Source: Dehalobacter sp. CP (GTDB lineage Bacteria > Bacillota_B > Desulfitobacteriia > Desulfitobacteriales > Syntrophobotulaceae). From it: a stretch of DNA of 11,502 nucleotides. The stretch covers positions 1-11,502 of the forward strand of contig VMEE01000042.1 of the NCBI GenBank assembly GCA_009910795.1, in the 5' to 3' direction. Every line of letters begins with the position of its first letter. Position 1 is the first letter of the stretch. This document shows, piece by piece, positions 1-7,276 of the stretch. The translations under genes and the position numbers were made by a program. The notes beneath the pieces were generated by a model. It did no database searches and had not been told where the DNA came from. It was given only the letters and a program-made list of their open reading frames with translations.

Positions 1-34
1 AACTTCGCCACAATCGCCATTTGGTGAATTGCTC

Positions 35-50
35 AAAAGGGAGACCTTTT
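35..50. repeat. Small perfect hairpin in the putative leader at the left edge
   Basis: AAAAGG (35-40) and CCTTTT (45-50) form a perfect 6-bp inverted repeat around a 4-base loop (GAGA on plus, TCTC on minus). It lies between the promoter at 62-90 and the candidate ATG at 18-20, so on the minus strand it would sit in a short 5' leader. It could be chance, or a leader stem affecting translation. It has no following U-tract on the minus strand, so it is not a terminator. Confidence 0.3.
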
Positions 51-61
51 GCGCACCTATT

Positions 62-90
62 AGTGTACTAAAATCACCCATGAAAGTCAA
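62..90 (-). promoter_or_regulatory. Sigma-A-like promoter reading out of the left edge
   Basis: On the minus strand a -35 box TTGACT (85-90) is followed after exactly 17 bases by a -10 box TACACT (62-67). Transcription would start near position 55 and run leftwards out of the window. The first in-frame candidate start downstream is an ATG at 20-18 (beginning M-A-I-V-A-K), but it has no good Shine-Dalgarno at normal spacing, so I do not call a partial gene. The promoter lies downstream of the terminator of the DegV gene, which supports a separate transcription unit. Confidence 0.5.
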
Positions 91-128
91 GCATTTTTTC
101 TTTTATCTTGTTCCCAAAACGGGAAATG

Positions 129-165
129 AAAAAAGGCCGGGACGGCGAGCCGATCCCGGCTTTTT
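129..165 (-). terminator. Intrinsic terminator of the degV-family gene
   Basis: GCCGGGA (136-142) pairs with TCCCGGC (154-160), and the interior CGGC/GCCG (143-146 and 149-152) extends the stem with one bulged base. On the minus strand the stem is followed by six Ts (positions 134-129), 13 bases or more after the TGA stop at 178-180. Five Ts at 161-165 on the plus strand mean it could also work in the other direction, but I see no plus-strand gene ending here. Confidence 0.9.
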
Positions 166-177
166 GGACGTTCGGGG

Positions 178-1026
178 TCATTCCCCGAGAATGGCGAAAC
201 CGAACCCTTCGTCTCCCAAATGGGTATAGAACACGGGAGTCAAGTAATCCGTGATCCGGATGATGGCTTGGGGAATAAGGTTCTTCACCGCGGCAACGAG
301 TTTTTCCCCCCATTCGGGACGATTGATCTGAATCACATCGACCCAAACGTTTTTATGGGTTTCGCCGAAAGCTTTGATCTTGGAGGTGAATTGTTCAAGG
401 CATCCCGCGTTTGTCCGCTCGCGTTTCACAAGTTCCAGTTTTCCCTCTTTCATCTCGATGACGGGTTTGATGCGTAGGATGGTTCCGAGGAGCGCGGAAA
501 CGATCCCCAGCCGGCCCCCACGGAAAAGATTCATCAGGTCCGCCAGCGTGAACATAAGGGTGGCATCACGGAAAAGGGATTCATACCGCAAGACGAGATC
601 GGCGAACGAGGCGCCTCTTTCCACCATTTCACAGAGTATCCCCACCCCGAGAGCCACTCCGAAACTGGCCACCTGGGGGGCCCTAACGACGATTTCCATC
701 GGAAAATCAATCATCGAACGGGCAATCATCGCCGCCTGATAGGTTCCGCTGATTTCTTTAGAGAGAGTGATGACCAAAATGTGGGTATATTCCTCGCGAT
801 GGAATTCTTCCATTTTTTCCAGGAATTTCCCGGGGGCCGGTTGACTGGTGGACATTTTTTTGGCCGAATGAAGTTTTTCAAGCATGGCTTCTTTCGAAAG
901 TTCGTGCTCTTCAAATTCCTCCCCGTCCAAAATGACTTTGAGATCCGCAGTTTTCACAAAGGGGCGGATGGCAATGTCGGGACGGGTGAGGGTTGTGCTG
1001 TCGATTAGGATGCCGATTTTTTCCAT
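178..1026 (-). CDS. DegV-family fatty-acid-binding protein (FakB-like)
   Basis: A 282-aa DegV-fold protein, full family length. Known FakB members bind an exogenous fatty acid and present it to the kinase FakA for conversion to acyl phosphate, feeding phospholipid synthesis in the cytoplasm. Visible motifs are the N-terminal strand with the DST triad (9-11), TSQPAP (60-65), the loop SKEISGTYQ (89-97), LFRGGRLG (167-174), IKPVI..KEGKL (186-197) and a C-terminal HLGDEGFG (269-276). T60, S93 and H269 fall where the lipid-contacting Thr, Ser and His of FakB proteins lie, as I recall them. The start at 1026 is chosen because AAAGGAAA lies about 8 bases upstream. An in-frame ATG at 1131 gives 35 unlike-family residues and would lie over the -10 box of the promoter. 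It is monocistronic: promoter at 1122-1150, terminator at 129-165. No fakA is in the window, and the bound ligand cannot be read from sequence. Confidence 0.93.
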   Translation of the reverse strand: MEKIGILIDSTTLTRPDIAIRPFVKTADLKVILDGEEFEEHELSKEAMLEKLHSAKKMSTSQPAPGKFLEKMEEFHREEYTHILVITLSKEISGTYQAAMIARSMIDFPMEIVVRAPQVASFGVALGVGILCEMVERGASFADLVLRYESLFRDATLMFTLADLMNLFRGGRLGIVSALLGTILRIKPVIEMKEGKLELVKRERTNAGCLEQFTSKIKAFGETHKNVWVDVIQINRPEWGEKLVAAVKNLIPQAIIRITDYLTPVFYTHLGDEGFGFAILGE

Positions 1027-1121
1027 GGTGGATTTCCTTTCGGTGAAACATATGGGAAGGGACGAGAACCCCGCTTTTCGGGAAGAGGGAGGCAGGACAT
1101 TTCGAGTCGATTCACACTTTA

Positions 1122-1150
1122 ACTTTAGCACCCGTCCCGTGAGATGTCAA
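1122..1150 (-). promoter_or_regulatory. Sigma-A promoter of the degV-family gene
   Basis: On the minus strand a consensus -35 TTGACA (1145-1150) is separated by exactly 17 bases from a -10 TAAAGT (1122-1127, four of six consensus matches). Predicted start near 1115 gives a leader of about 90 bases before the ATG at 1026. I see no riboswitch-like structure or upstream T-tract hairpin in that leader. The promoter lies just after the terminator of the EF-G-like gene. Confidence 0.7.
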
Positions 1151-1189
1151 TATATCCGCCTGTGGCGTTTTTGTGAAAAAGAAGAGGTG

Positions 1190-1216
1190 AAAAAAAGACC
1201 CGCAAAGGCGGGTCTT
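1190..1216 (-). terminator. Intrinsic terminator of the EF-G-like gene
   Basis: AAGACCCGC (1195-1203) pairs perfectly with GCGGGTCTT (1208-1216) around a 4-base loop. On the minus strand the hairpin runs straight into seven Ts (1196-1190), partly shared with the base of the stem. It starts 11 bases after the TGA stop at 1228-1230. Confidence 0.92.
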
Positions 1217-1227
1217 CAAAATAAGGA

Positions 1228-3297
1228 TCAAGCAGCCTTCTTGTGTTCCTCGATAATCTTCTGGGCAATGTTTCCGGGAACTTCTTCATAACGGAGGAAC
1301 TGGCGGGTGAAAGTCCCCGATCCCTGGGTCATGGCCTTGAGATCGATGGTGTATTTGACGATTTCCGCCTCGGGAACTTCTGCGATGACTTTTTGATAGC
1401 CTTCATCGGAGGGTTCCATCCCGAGAACGCGGCCGCGACGCTTGTTCACATCGCCAAGGACGTCGCCCAAGTAGTCATCCTTAATGGTGATTTCCGCACG
1501 GCAGATCGGTTCCAAGATGATGGGTTTGGCTTTCGGGCAGGCTTCCTTCCAGGAGGCGGAGGCGGCCATTTTGAATGCGAGTTCGTTCGAGTCGACGGGA
1601 TGATATTTGCCATCGGTCAGGATGCCTTTGACACCGATGACGGGGAACCCGGCAAGAAGCCCGTGTTCAAGAGCTTCCTGAAGCCCTTTATCAACCGCGG
1701 GGAAGTAGTTTCTGGGAACGGCGCCGCCGAAAACTTCTTCCGCAAATTCATAATCTTTGTCGGGAAGGGATTCAAACCGCATGACCACGACACCATAGAA
1801 CCCCGATCCGCCGGATTGTTTGACGTACCGGCCTTCCGCGGTGGCGGTTCCTTTGATGGTTTCCCGATAGACGATTTCTTGGTCTTCCTGTTCTACATCG
1901 ACTTTGAACATGTTTTTCATCCGGTCGATGATGTATCCGATGTGAATGGTGCCCTGTCCGCCGATGAGGAGCTGGCTGGTTTCCTTGTTGCGGCGGATTT
2001 CAAAGGTGCCGTCTTCGATCTGCAATTTGGCTAAAGCGTTGGATAGTTTGTCTTCATCTGCTTTGTTCTTCGGTTTGATGGCGATGTAAATGGTCGGATT
2101 CGGAGTGGATGGTCTCGGGTAAACGATCGGGTTTTTCTTGTCTGAAAGTGTGGTTCCCGAAACAACTTTGCTCATCTTGGCAACCGCGCAGATATCTCCT
2201 GCATGGACGGTCTCGACGGGAAGCTGGGCTTTCCCCTGAAGGAGGAAGAGCTGGTTGACTTTTTCGCCGTCGGGGTTGTTGGACGAGGCCAGTTCTTGAT
2301 CTTTGCGGATGGTGCCGGATTTGACCCGCATCAAATTGATGGTCCCGATGAAGGGATCAATCATCGTTTTGAAAACAAAAGCGGAGAAAGGCTCGTCATC
2401 GGAAACCTTGCGCGTGATCTTTTCCTCGGAACCGGGGCGGGTGCCTTCGGAAGGGGCGGCCTCGGAAGCGGCCGGGAAATATTCCCGGATCATGTGAAGA
2501 AGGGTGAGGGGGCCGACATCTTTCGTCGCCGCGCCGACCATGACGGGAACCGCTTCCCCGGAAGTGACGGATAAGCGCAGACCCTTCTTGATTTCTTCCA
2601 TCGTCAACTCTTCGCCATTAAAATATTTCTCCAGCAGGACCTCGTCGGCCCCGGCAACGGTTTCAATAAGCTCTTGGCGAAGAGCATTGATCTTTTCCAT
2701 TTTCTCAGGGAATATTTCTCCGTCGACACAGGACTGTCCGTCATAAATGCGGGCTTTCTTTTCGACGATGTCCGCAAATCCGTTGAAATCGGCCTGTTTC
2801 CCGATTGGGAGGCAGAAGGGAACGCACTGTTTCCCCAGTCGATTCTTGATGGTGGAGAGGACATCATCGAATTTGATGTTTTCTTTATCCATCTTGTTGA
2901 CGAAAATGATGCAGGGAAGATTGTGCTTGCGGATGATCTTCCACATCTTTTCCGCCCCGACTTCGACGCCCTTCGTCGCATCAAGAACGAGGATAGCCCC
3001 ATCGGCCGCCTCCAAAGCATAACTGATGTCACCGATGAACTCGTCGGCTCCCGGCGCATCGAGGAAATTGATTTTCAGATTTTTGAATTCCACCGGAACG
3101 ATGGCGGTGGACAGAGACGAAAGGCGGTTCTGTTCCTCGGGAGTGAAGTCGGAAACCGTGGTCTTTTTTTCGACTTCGCCCTTCTTTTCGATTCCCCCCG
3201 CAGTGAAGATGAGGGATTCGGTCAAAGAAGTCTTTCCGCACCCGAGATGCCCAAGGATGATGACATTCTTGACTGCATTTCCAAGATATTCCTTCAT
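1228..3297 (-). CDS. EF-G-like translational GTPase (second EF-G paralogue)
   Basis: A 689-aa protein with the full five-domain EF-G layout. G domain: P-loop GHLGCGKT (16-23), switch region around 47-64, G3 DAPGA (80-84), G4 NKMD (134-137). A Pro/Glu-rich linker (about 277-297) leads to domain II (about 303-390), domain III (about 400-470), domain IV (about 472-600) with tip loop QSGGSGFY (494-501) and DGKYHPVDS (562-570), and domain V (about 600-689, LGDVLGDVNKRRGRVLGM). This divergence from the usual GHIDAGKT and DTPGH motifs places it with the EF-G paralogues often annotated EF-G2 or 'EF-G-like', not with the main fusA product. No rpsL, rpsG or tuf gene flanks it, which also argues against canonical fusA. 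Position 84, where EF-G has the catalytic His, is Ala, so GTP hydrolysis may be slow or altered. The start has AGGAG about 9 bases upstream. It is monocistronic with promoter 3341-3349 and terminator 1190-1216. Its role in the cell is unknown. Confidence 0.9.
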   Translation of the reverse strand: MKEYLGNAVKNVIILGHLGCGKTSLTESLIFTAGGIEKKGEVEKKTTVSDFTPEEQNRLSSLSTAIVPVEFKNLKINFLDAPGADEFIGDISYALEAADGAILVLDATKGVEVGAEKMWKIIRKHNLPCIIFVNKMDKENIKFDDVLSTIKNRLGKQCVPFCLPIGKQADFNGFADIVEKKARIYDGQSCVDGEIFPEKMEKINALRQELIETVAGADEVLLEKYFNGEELTMEEIKKGLRLSVTSGEAVPVMVGAATKDVGPLTLLHMIREYFPAASEAAPSEGTRPGSEEKITRKVSDDEPFSAFVFKTMIDPFIGTINLMRVKSGTIRKDQELASSNNPDGEKVNQLFLLQGKAQLPVETVHAGDICAVAKMSKVVSGTTLSDKKNPIVYPRPSTPNPTIYIAIKPKNKADEDKLSNALAKLQIEDGTFEIRRNKETSQLLIGGQGTIHIGYIIDRMKNMFKVDVEQEDQEIVYRETIKGTATAEGRYVKQSGGSGFYGVVVMRFESLPDKDYEFAEEVFGGAVPRNYFPAVDKGLQEALEHGLLAGFPVIGVKGILTDGKYHPVDSNELAFKMAASASWKEACPKAKPIILEPICRAEITIKDDYLGDVLGDVNKRRGRVLGMEPSDEGYQKVIAEVPEAEIVKYTIDLKAMTQGSGTFTRQFLRYEEVPGNIAQKIIEEHKKAA

Positions 3298-3340
3298 TGA
3301 TTGTTGCTCCTCTCCTAATCAAACGCTTTCAGTCCATATC

Positions 3341-3349
3341 ATTATAACA
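3341..3349 (-). promoter_or_regulatory. Extended -10 promoter of the EF-G-like gene
   Basis: On the minus strand TGTTATAAT gives a perfect TATAAT (3341-3346) preceded by the TGn extension (3347-3349). No good -35 hexamer lies at 16-18 bases, which fits an extended -10 promoter. The leader to the ATG at 3297 is about 37 bases and contains the Shine-Dalgarno. Confidence 0.7.
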
Positions 3350-3417
3350 TAGATGCGGGGAAAAAAGGAAGAATGGAAAATGGATTTTTAAGCCCGCCCC
3401 TTTCAAGGCGCATTAAG

Positions 3418-3446
3418 AAAAAAAGGGAGCCGAACGCCCGGCTCCC
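3418..3446 (-). terminator. Intrinsic terminator of the ABC exporter operon
   Basis: GGGAGCCG (3425-3432) pairs perfectly with CGGCTCCC (3439-3446) around a 6-base loop, and on the minus strand is followed by seven Ts (3424-3418). It begins 13 bases after the TGA stop of the 679-aa ABC subunit at 3459-3461. The rest of the gap up to the EF-G-like gene holds only that gene's promoter and leader. Confidence 0.93.
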
Positions 3447-3458
3447 AAAGATGAATTT

Positions 3459-5498
3459 TCAGATTTTTTGGGTTTCCACGATGGGGTAGGTTCCCTCTGA
3501 GGATGTCTTGACTTGTGAACGGTAAATGTTGGCATATACTCCGTTTTTCGCCAGCAATTCCTTGTGGCGACCTTCTTCGACCTTCATTCCGTTTTCAAGG
3601 ACAACGATGCGATCGGCGTTTTTGATCGTGGAGAGACGATGGGCGATAACGATCATCGTTCTTCCTTTTGAAACGTTTTCCAGAGCTGTTTGAATCATTT
3701 CCTCAGTCTCTGTGTCAATGTTGGCGGTGGCCTCGTCCATAACCAAGACGGTGGGATTGTGAACGACGGCCCGGGCAAAAGAAATGATCTGCTTTTCTCC
3801 GACGCTGAAATTTCCTCCTCCTCGGGTTACTTTCGTCCTTACGCCGTCTTCGAGCTTGTCCAGGATTTTTTGACCTCCAATTGAAACCAAGATCTTTTCG
3901 ACCGCTTCATCGGTGACTTCATTTTCCCCAAACCGGATATTGTCCGCTAGAGTTCCCTTGAAGAGGACAGGATCCTGAAGAATGATCCCGATGTGTTTCC
4001 GATAGGAGCGTTTCGACCAGGAGGTGATATCCTTCCCGTCAATGGTGATCCGTCCCATATCGTACGGTTTGAAATCGTAGAACCTAAGGAGAAGATTCAT
4101 CAGGCTGGACTTGCCGGAACCCGTGTGTCCGACGAGCCCGACCATCTGCCCGGCTTTGATATCAAGATCGATTCCTTTGAGAACCGGGTTTCCTTCGCTG
4201 TAGGAGAACCAGACGTTTTCAAACCGGATGTCCCCCTTGAAACGGGGAATATCCGAGAAGGATCCGTCTTCCTGCTCGCCGTCGATCAGATAGAAAATGC
4301 GTTCGGTCTTGACGATGGCATGCTCGAAGTTTCCGATTTCCCGAAAGAGAGTTCCCACGGGCTCAATCAGTCTGCTGAGGTAATCGTTATATGCGTAGAT
4401 GAGCCCGGCGGTGACGACAAATCCTTCGATTGTCAGATAACATCTTCCGAAGTACATCACAATCGTCGCGGTGACCAAGGCTCCAAGAAGACGGATCAGG
4501 TTCCATCCAAGCGAAAGGTGAAGCGTGGTTTCTTTCATCCTTTCGGACATCAGTCGGGAAGATACATCACTAAAATCTTTCTCAGTCTGTTTTTTGAAGT
4601 TGAAAATCTGAAGGATGGAAACGCCATTGATGATTTCATTCAACTTCGCGGTAATCAGGGAGTTGTCCTCATTTACTTTGACGGCAATGGACGAAAGGCG
4701 TTTGACGAAGAACCGCAGCCAGACATAAACCAGCGGGAAGGCGACGAAAGTGAGGAGCGCAAGCCGGTAATCGAGATAAAACATTCCGATGTAAGCAAAG
4801 ATTACGGAAAGGCTGGCGTTGACCAGAAGATTCATAAGCGTCGAGAAAAGGTTCATCATTCCATCGACATCATGAATGATCCGATTGGCGATTTTTCCTG
4901 CGGGTTCCGTCTCAAAATAGGTCATGGGCATTCTTTGAAGACTGGCGATAGCATCTTTCCGGGCGTCCCGAACCATGTTCACGTTGATCATCGAAGTCGT
5001 GATTCGTTGGATATAGGTAAAGAGGATCTGAAGAAGGAACCGCAGGAAAAGAAGCCCAACCAGTATCATGAGGGGCGAAAGGAAAGGCGCATAAAATGCC
5101 AGCACTTCTTCATGATTCAACTTGACGACCTGATAGGTGTGGGTCTCCCCCGACTGTGTTGTAACGGTCATGACATCCCCATCCAGGGATCGGGTTCCAT
5201 TTACCGCGATTTCATCGCTGAAATAGTATCCACCCTGGAAAAGAATGATGGATATTCCAACATCAGTCGCGGTTCCCTGCTGAAAATACCGGCCGTCGTA
5301 GGCGACGGTTCCGTTTCCCGGTTCCGACACTGCATACCAAGGATTTTCAATTCCGACAAGTTCATTGTCAAAAATGGCTTTAACAATCAGCGGCGCAACC
5401 AGCCCGAGCCCTTGAAGGATGAACATACAGACAAGTGAGGTGATGAGAAGCCCTTTGTATCGGCGGATATACCGCCAAACTTTTTTAATGGCTTTCAT
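3459..5498 (-). CDS. ABC exporter half-transporter, BmrD (YheH)-type subunit with extracellular insertion
   Basis: A 679-aa type IV ABC exporter subunit: membrane domain (about 15-385) fused to a nucleotide-binding domain (about 420-665). Walker A GHTGSGKS (457-464), Q-loop Q508, Walker B VLVMDE (584-589) with the catalytic Glu589, D-loop ANID (592-595) and H620 are intact, but the signature reads FSVGEKQ (564-570) instead of LSGGQ. Between the first helix (about 17-42) and the second (about 138-160) lie about 90 mostly polar residues (roughly 45-135), placed outside the cell. This insertion, the length, and a shorter partner encoded just upstream match the BmrD/YheH subunit of the Bacillus BmrCD multidrug exporter. 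The start at 5498 has AGGGGG 6 bases upstream, and the TAG stop of the partner gene (5508-5510) is part of that site, so translation is probably coupled. Substrate is unknown; multidrug efflux is inferred from the family. Confidence 0.92.
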   Translation of the reverse strand: MKAIKKVWRYIRRYKGLLITSLVCMFILQGLGLVAPLIVKAIFDNELVGIENPWYAVSEPGNGTVAYDGRYFQQGTATDVGISIILFQGGYYFSDEIAVNGTRSLDGDVMTVTTQSGETHTYQVVKLNHEEVLAFYAPFLSPLMILVGLLFLRFLLQILFTYIQRITTSMINVNMVRDARKDAIASLQRMPMTYFETEPAGKIANRIIHDVDGMMNLFSTLMNLLVNASLSVIFAYIGMFYLDYRLALLTFVAFPLVYVWLRFFVKRLSSIAVKVNEDNSLITAKLNEIINGVSILQIFNFKKQTEKDFSDVSSRLMSERMKETTLHLSLGWNLIRLLGALVTATIVMYFGRCYLTIEGFVVTAGLIYAYNDYLSRLIEPVGTLFREIGNFEHAIVKTERIFYLIDGEQEDGSFSDIPRFKGDIRFENVWFSYSEGNPVLKGIDLDIKAGQMVGLVGHTGSGKSSLMNLLLRFYDFKPYDMGRITIDGKDITSWSKRSYRKHIGIILQDPVLFKGTLADNIRFGENEVTDEAVEKILVSIGGQKILDKLEDGVRTKVTRGGGNFSVGEKQIISFARAVVHNPTVLVMDEATANIDTETEEMIQTALENVSKGRTMIVIAHRLSTIKNADRIVVLENGMKVEEGRHKELLAKNGVYANIYRSQVKTSSEGTYPIVETQKI

Positions 5499-5507
5499 GG
5501 CGGCCCC

Positions 5508-7241
5508 CTACTTCATCGTGATCTGCTGGATATATTGCTGTTTGTACCAGCCGTCATTCCGAAGCAGTTCTTCGTGGGTTCCCCGCTGCGTGATTTTTCC
5601 GGCTTCAAGGACCAGAATCTGATCGGCGTCGCGAATGGCGGAGAAACGATGAGCAATGATAATGTTTGTTTTTCCCTGACGGAACTCTTTCAATCGTCCA
5701 ATGATGTTTTCTTCGGTTTTCGCATCGACCGCGGAGAGAGAATCGTCCAGAATCAAAATCTGAGGGTCTCTGATCAGGGCTCTGGCGATGGAAAGACGTT
5801 GCTTTTGCCCCCCGGAGAGAGTGGAACCCGCCTCACCCACCATAGTATGGAGCCCATCGGTCAAGTAGGTGATGTCTTTTTCGAAGTCGGCAATTTTTAC
5901 CGCGCGGTCCATCTCACGGGAGTTTGCAAGGGGATTCCCGATCCGGATGTTTTCTTCCACGGCTTTTTTGAATAGCATATGCTCTTGAGGAACATATCCG
6001 ACCAATCTCCTGACATCTTCGAGTTTGTATTCTTCAATTGGAACATCATCAATGAAGATGTCCCCGTCCGTGACATTGAACTCCCGAAGTAGTTGGCGGA
6101 TGAGCGTGGACTTGCCCGCCCCGGTGGGACCGCAAATGCCGATGGTCTGTCCGTTTTTAATAGAGAAATCAATGTTTTTGATGACTGGTTTTTTGTCGAA
6201 AGGGTACTGGAAGGTAACATTGCGGAAATCAATATGATCAAATTGAAGAATCGGTCTGGGGTTTGGATCATCATGGACTTCAGGTGTCGTTTTCATGATT
6301 TCATCATATCGGTCCACCGAAATCGTTGCATTGTTAATCTGGGAAAAAATGGTGGAAACAGAGATGATGGGACTGTAAAGCATCCCCACATATGAAACGA
6401 ATGTGACAAGGGATCCCAGGGTGATTTCTTGATGGATGATGAGAAAAGATCCATATGCGAAAGCGAGGAAATAAGCAATCCCGTAGATGACCTCAAACAA
6501 GGGGTTGAACCAGTTCTCATATCGGACGATGTATCTCCACGACTCAATGTCGGCATCAATGGCTTGGTACTGGGCCTTCAAATCGTTCTCTTCTTGGACA
6601 TACGCCCGAATGACCTTCTGTCCCTCAACCGACTCCAACACTTTTTCGGTCATGGCCGCATAAATCTCCCGGTGGATTTTGATGTATTTTCTCTTTTGGA
6701 AACGGATGATGTTTAGAATCGTCAATCCGATCGGCATAATCGTGATGGAAACCGCCGTCAGCTTCCAGCTAATGGAAAATCCCATGATGCAGACGGCAAA
6801 AACGATCATCCCGAAGTTGAAAATGATTCCTTCCAGCATGGAGGTGGCCGCTTGCGTGATGGCGTCGAGATCACTCGTGACCCTGGAAATGAGATCCCCT
6901 TTCGGGTATTGCTCATAAAATTTGGAGTCCATCTCAAACAGGTGGTCAAGGTATTTGTCCCGAAGGCGAAATGCCAGTTTTTCCGCTTCCCGGGTGACCA
7001 GCCAGTTATAAAGGAAACTGCAAAGATATCGAAGAATCGGTATCAGAAGCAAGGCAAGGACGAGTTGGGACAAACTGGTAGAAGTAAGTCCTCCCGAAAC
7101 AATGGTGTCAATTGCCAAACCCAAAACCTTGGCGGGCAAAAGCGCGATGAAGGCGATGAACAAAAGAAGGAGGAACATTCCGGTATAAATCTTCCATTCC
7201 TCCCGGATAAACCACTTTATTTTTTTTAGAATATTTACCAT
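5508..7241 (-). CDS. ABC exporter half-transporter, BmrC (YheI)-type subunit with degenerate catalytic site
   Basis: A 577-aa ABC exporter subunit with about six membrane helices (residues about 18-310) and a nucleotide-binding domain (about 335-570). Walker A GPTGAGKS (371-378), Q-loop Q419, canonical signature LSGGQ (475-479) and H531 are present. Walker B reads ILILDD (495-500), so the catalytic Glu is replaced by Asp500. With the 679-aa partner, its LSGGQ would complete a competent ATP site opposite Glu589, while its own Walker motifs face the partner's FSVGEKQ in a degenerate site. This is the asymmetry known for BmrCD, LmrCD and TM287/288. The start at 7241 has a modest GGTGA about 7 bases upstream. 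Only 35 bases separate it from the U32 stop, with no terminator, so it is probably transcribed with the U32 gene. No BmrB-like leader peptide fits in the gap, although Bacillus bmrCD is controlled by one. Confidence 0.92.
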   Translation of the reverse strand: MVNILKKIKWFIREEWKIYTGMFLLLLFIAFIALLPAKVLGLAIDTIVSGGLTSTSLSQLVLALLLIPILRYLCSFLYNWLVTREAEKLAFRLRDKYLDHLFEMDSKFYEQYPKGDLISRVTSDLDAITQAATSMLEGIIFNFGMIVFAVCIMGFSISWKLTAVSITIMPIGLTILNIIRFQKRKYIKIHREIYAAMTEKVLESVEGQKVIRAYVQEENDLKAQYQAIDADIESWRYIVRYENWFNPLFEVIYGIAYFLAFAYGSFLIIHQEITLGSLVTFVSYVGMLYSPIISVSTIFSQINNATISVDRYDEIMKTTPEVHDDPNPRPILQFDHIDFRNVTFQYPFDKKPVIKNIDFSIKNGQTIGICGPTGAGKSTLIRQLLREFNVTDGDIFIDDVPIEEYKLEDVRRLVGYVPQEHMLFKKAVEENIRIGNPLANSREMDRAVKIADFEKDITYLTDGLHTMVGEAGSTLSGGQKQRLSIARALIRDPQILILDDSLSAVDAKTEENIIGRLKEFRQGKTNIIIAHRFSAIRDADQILVLEAGKITQRGTHEELLRNDGWYKQQYIQQITMK

Positions 7242-7276
7242 GAAGAAATCACCAAGGGAGTCCTTTTTTAAATAAA

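Noticed and set aside
1027..1131. A 35-residue N-terminal extension of the DegV protein
   Set aside because: The extension has no family similarity and would start over the -10 box at 1122-1127; the ATG at 1026 has a good ribosome binding site.
1243..2034. A 263-residue plus-strand ORF opposite the EF-G-like gene
   Set aside because: It is antisense to domains III-V of a clear EF-G-like protein and has no domain or start signal of its own.
3993..5438. A 481-residue plus-strand ORF opposite the 679-aa ABC gene
   Set aside because: It is an exact antisense shadow of a well-supported ABC gene, shows no recognisable domain and has no matching ribosome binding site.
7242..7276. A BmrB-like leader peptide or attenuator ahead of the ABC genes
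   Set aside because: The 35-base gap is too short for a leader ORF plus terminator/antiterminator, and I see no stem longer than about 4 bp in it.
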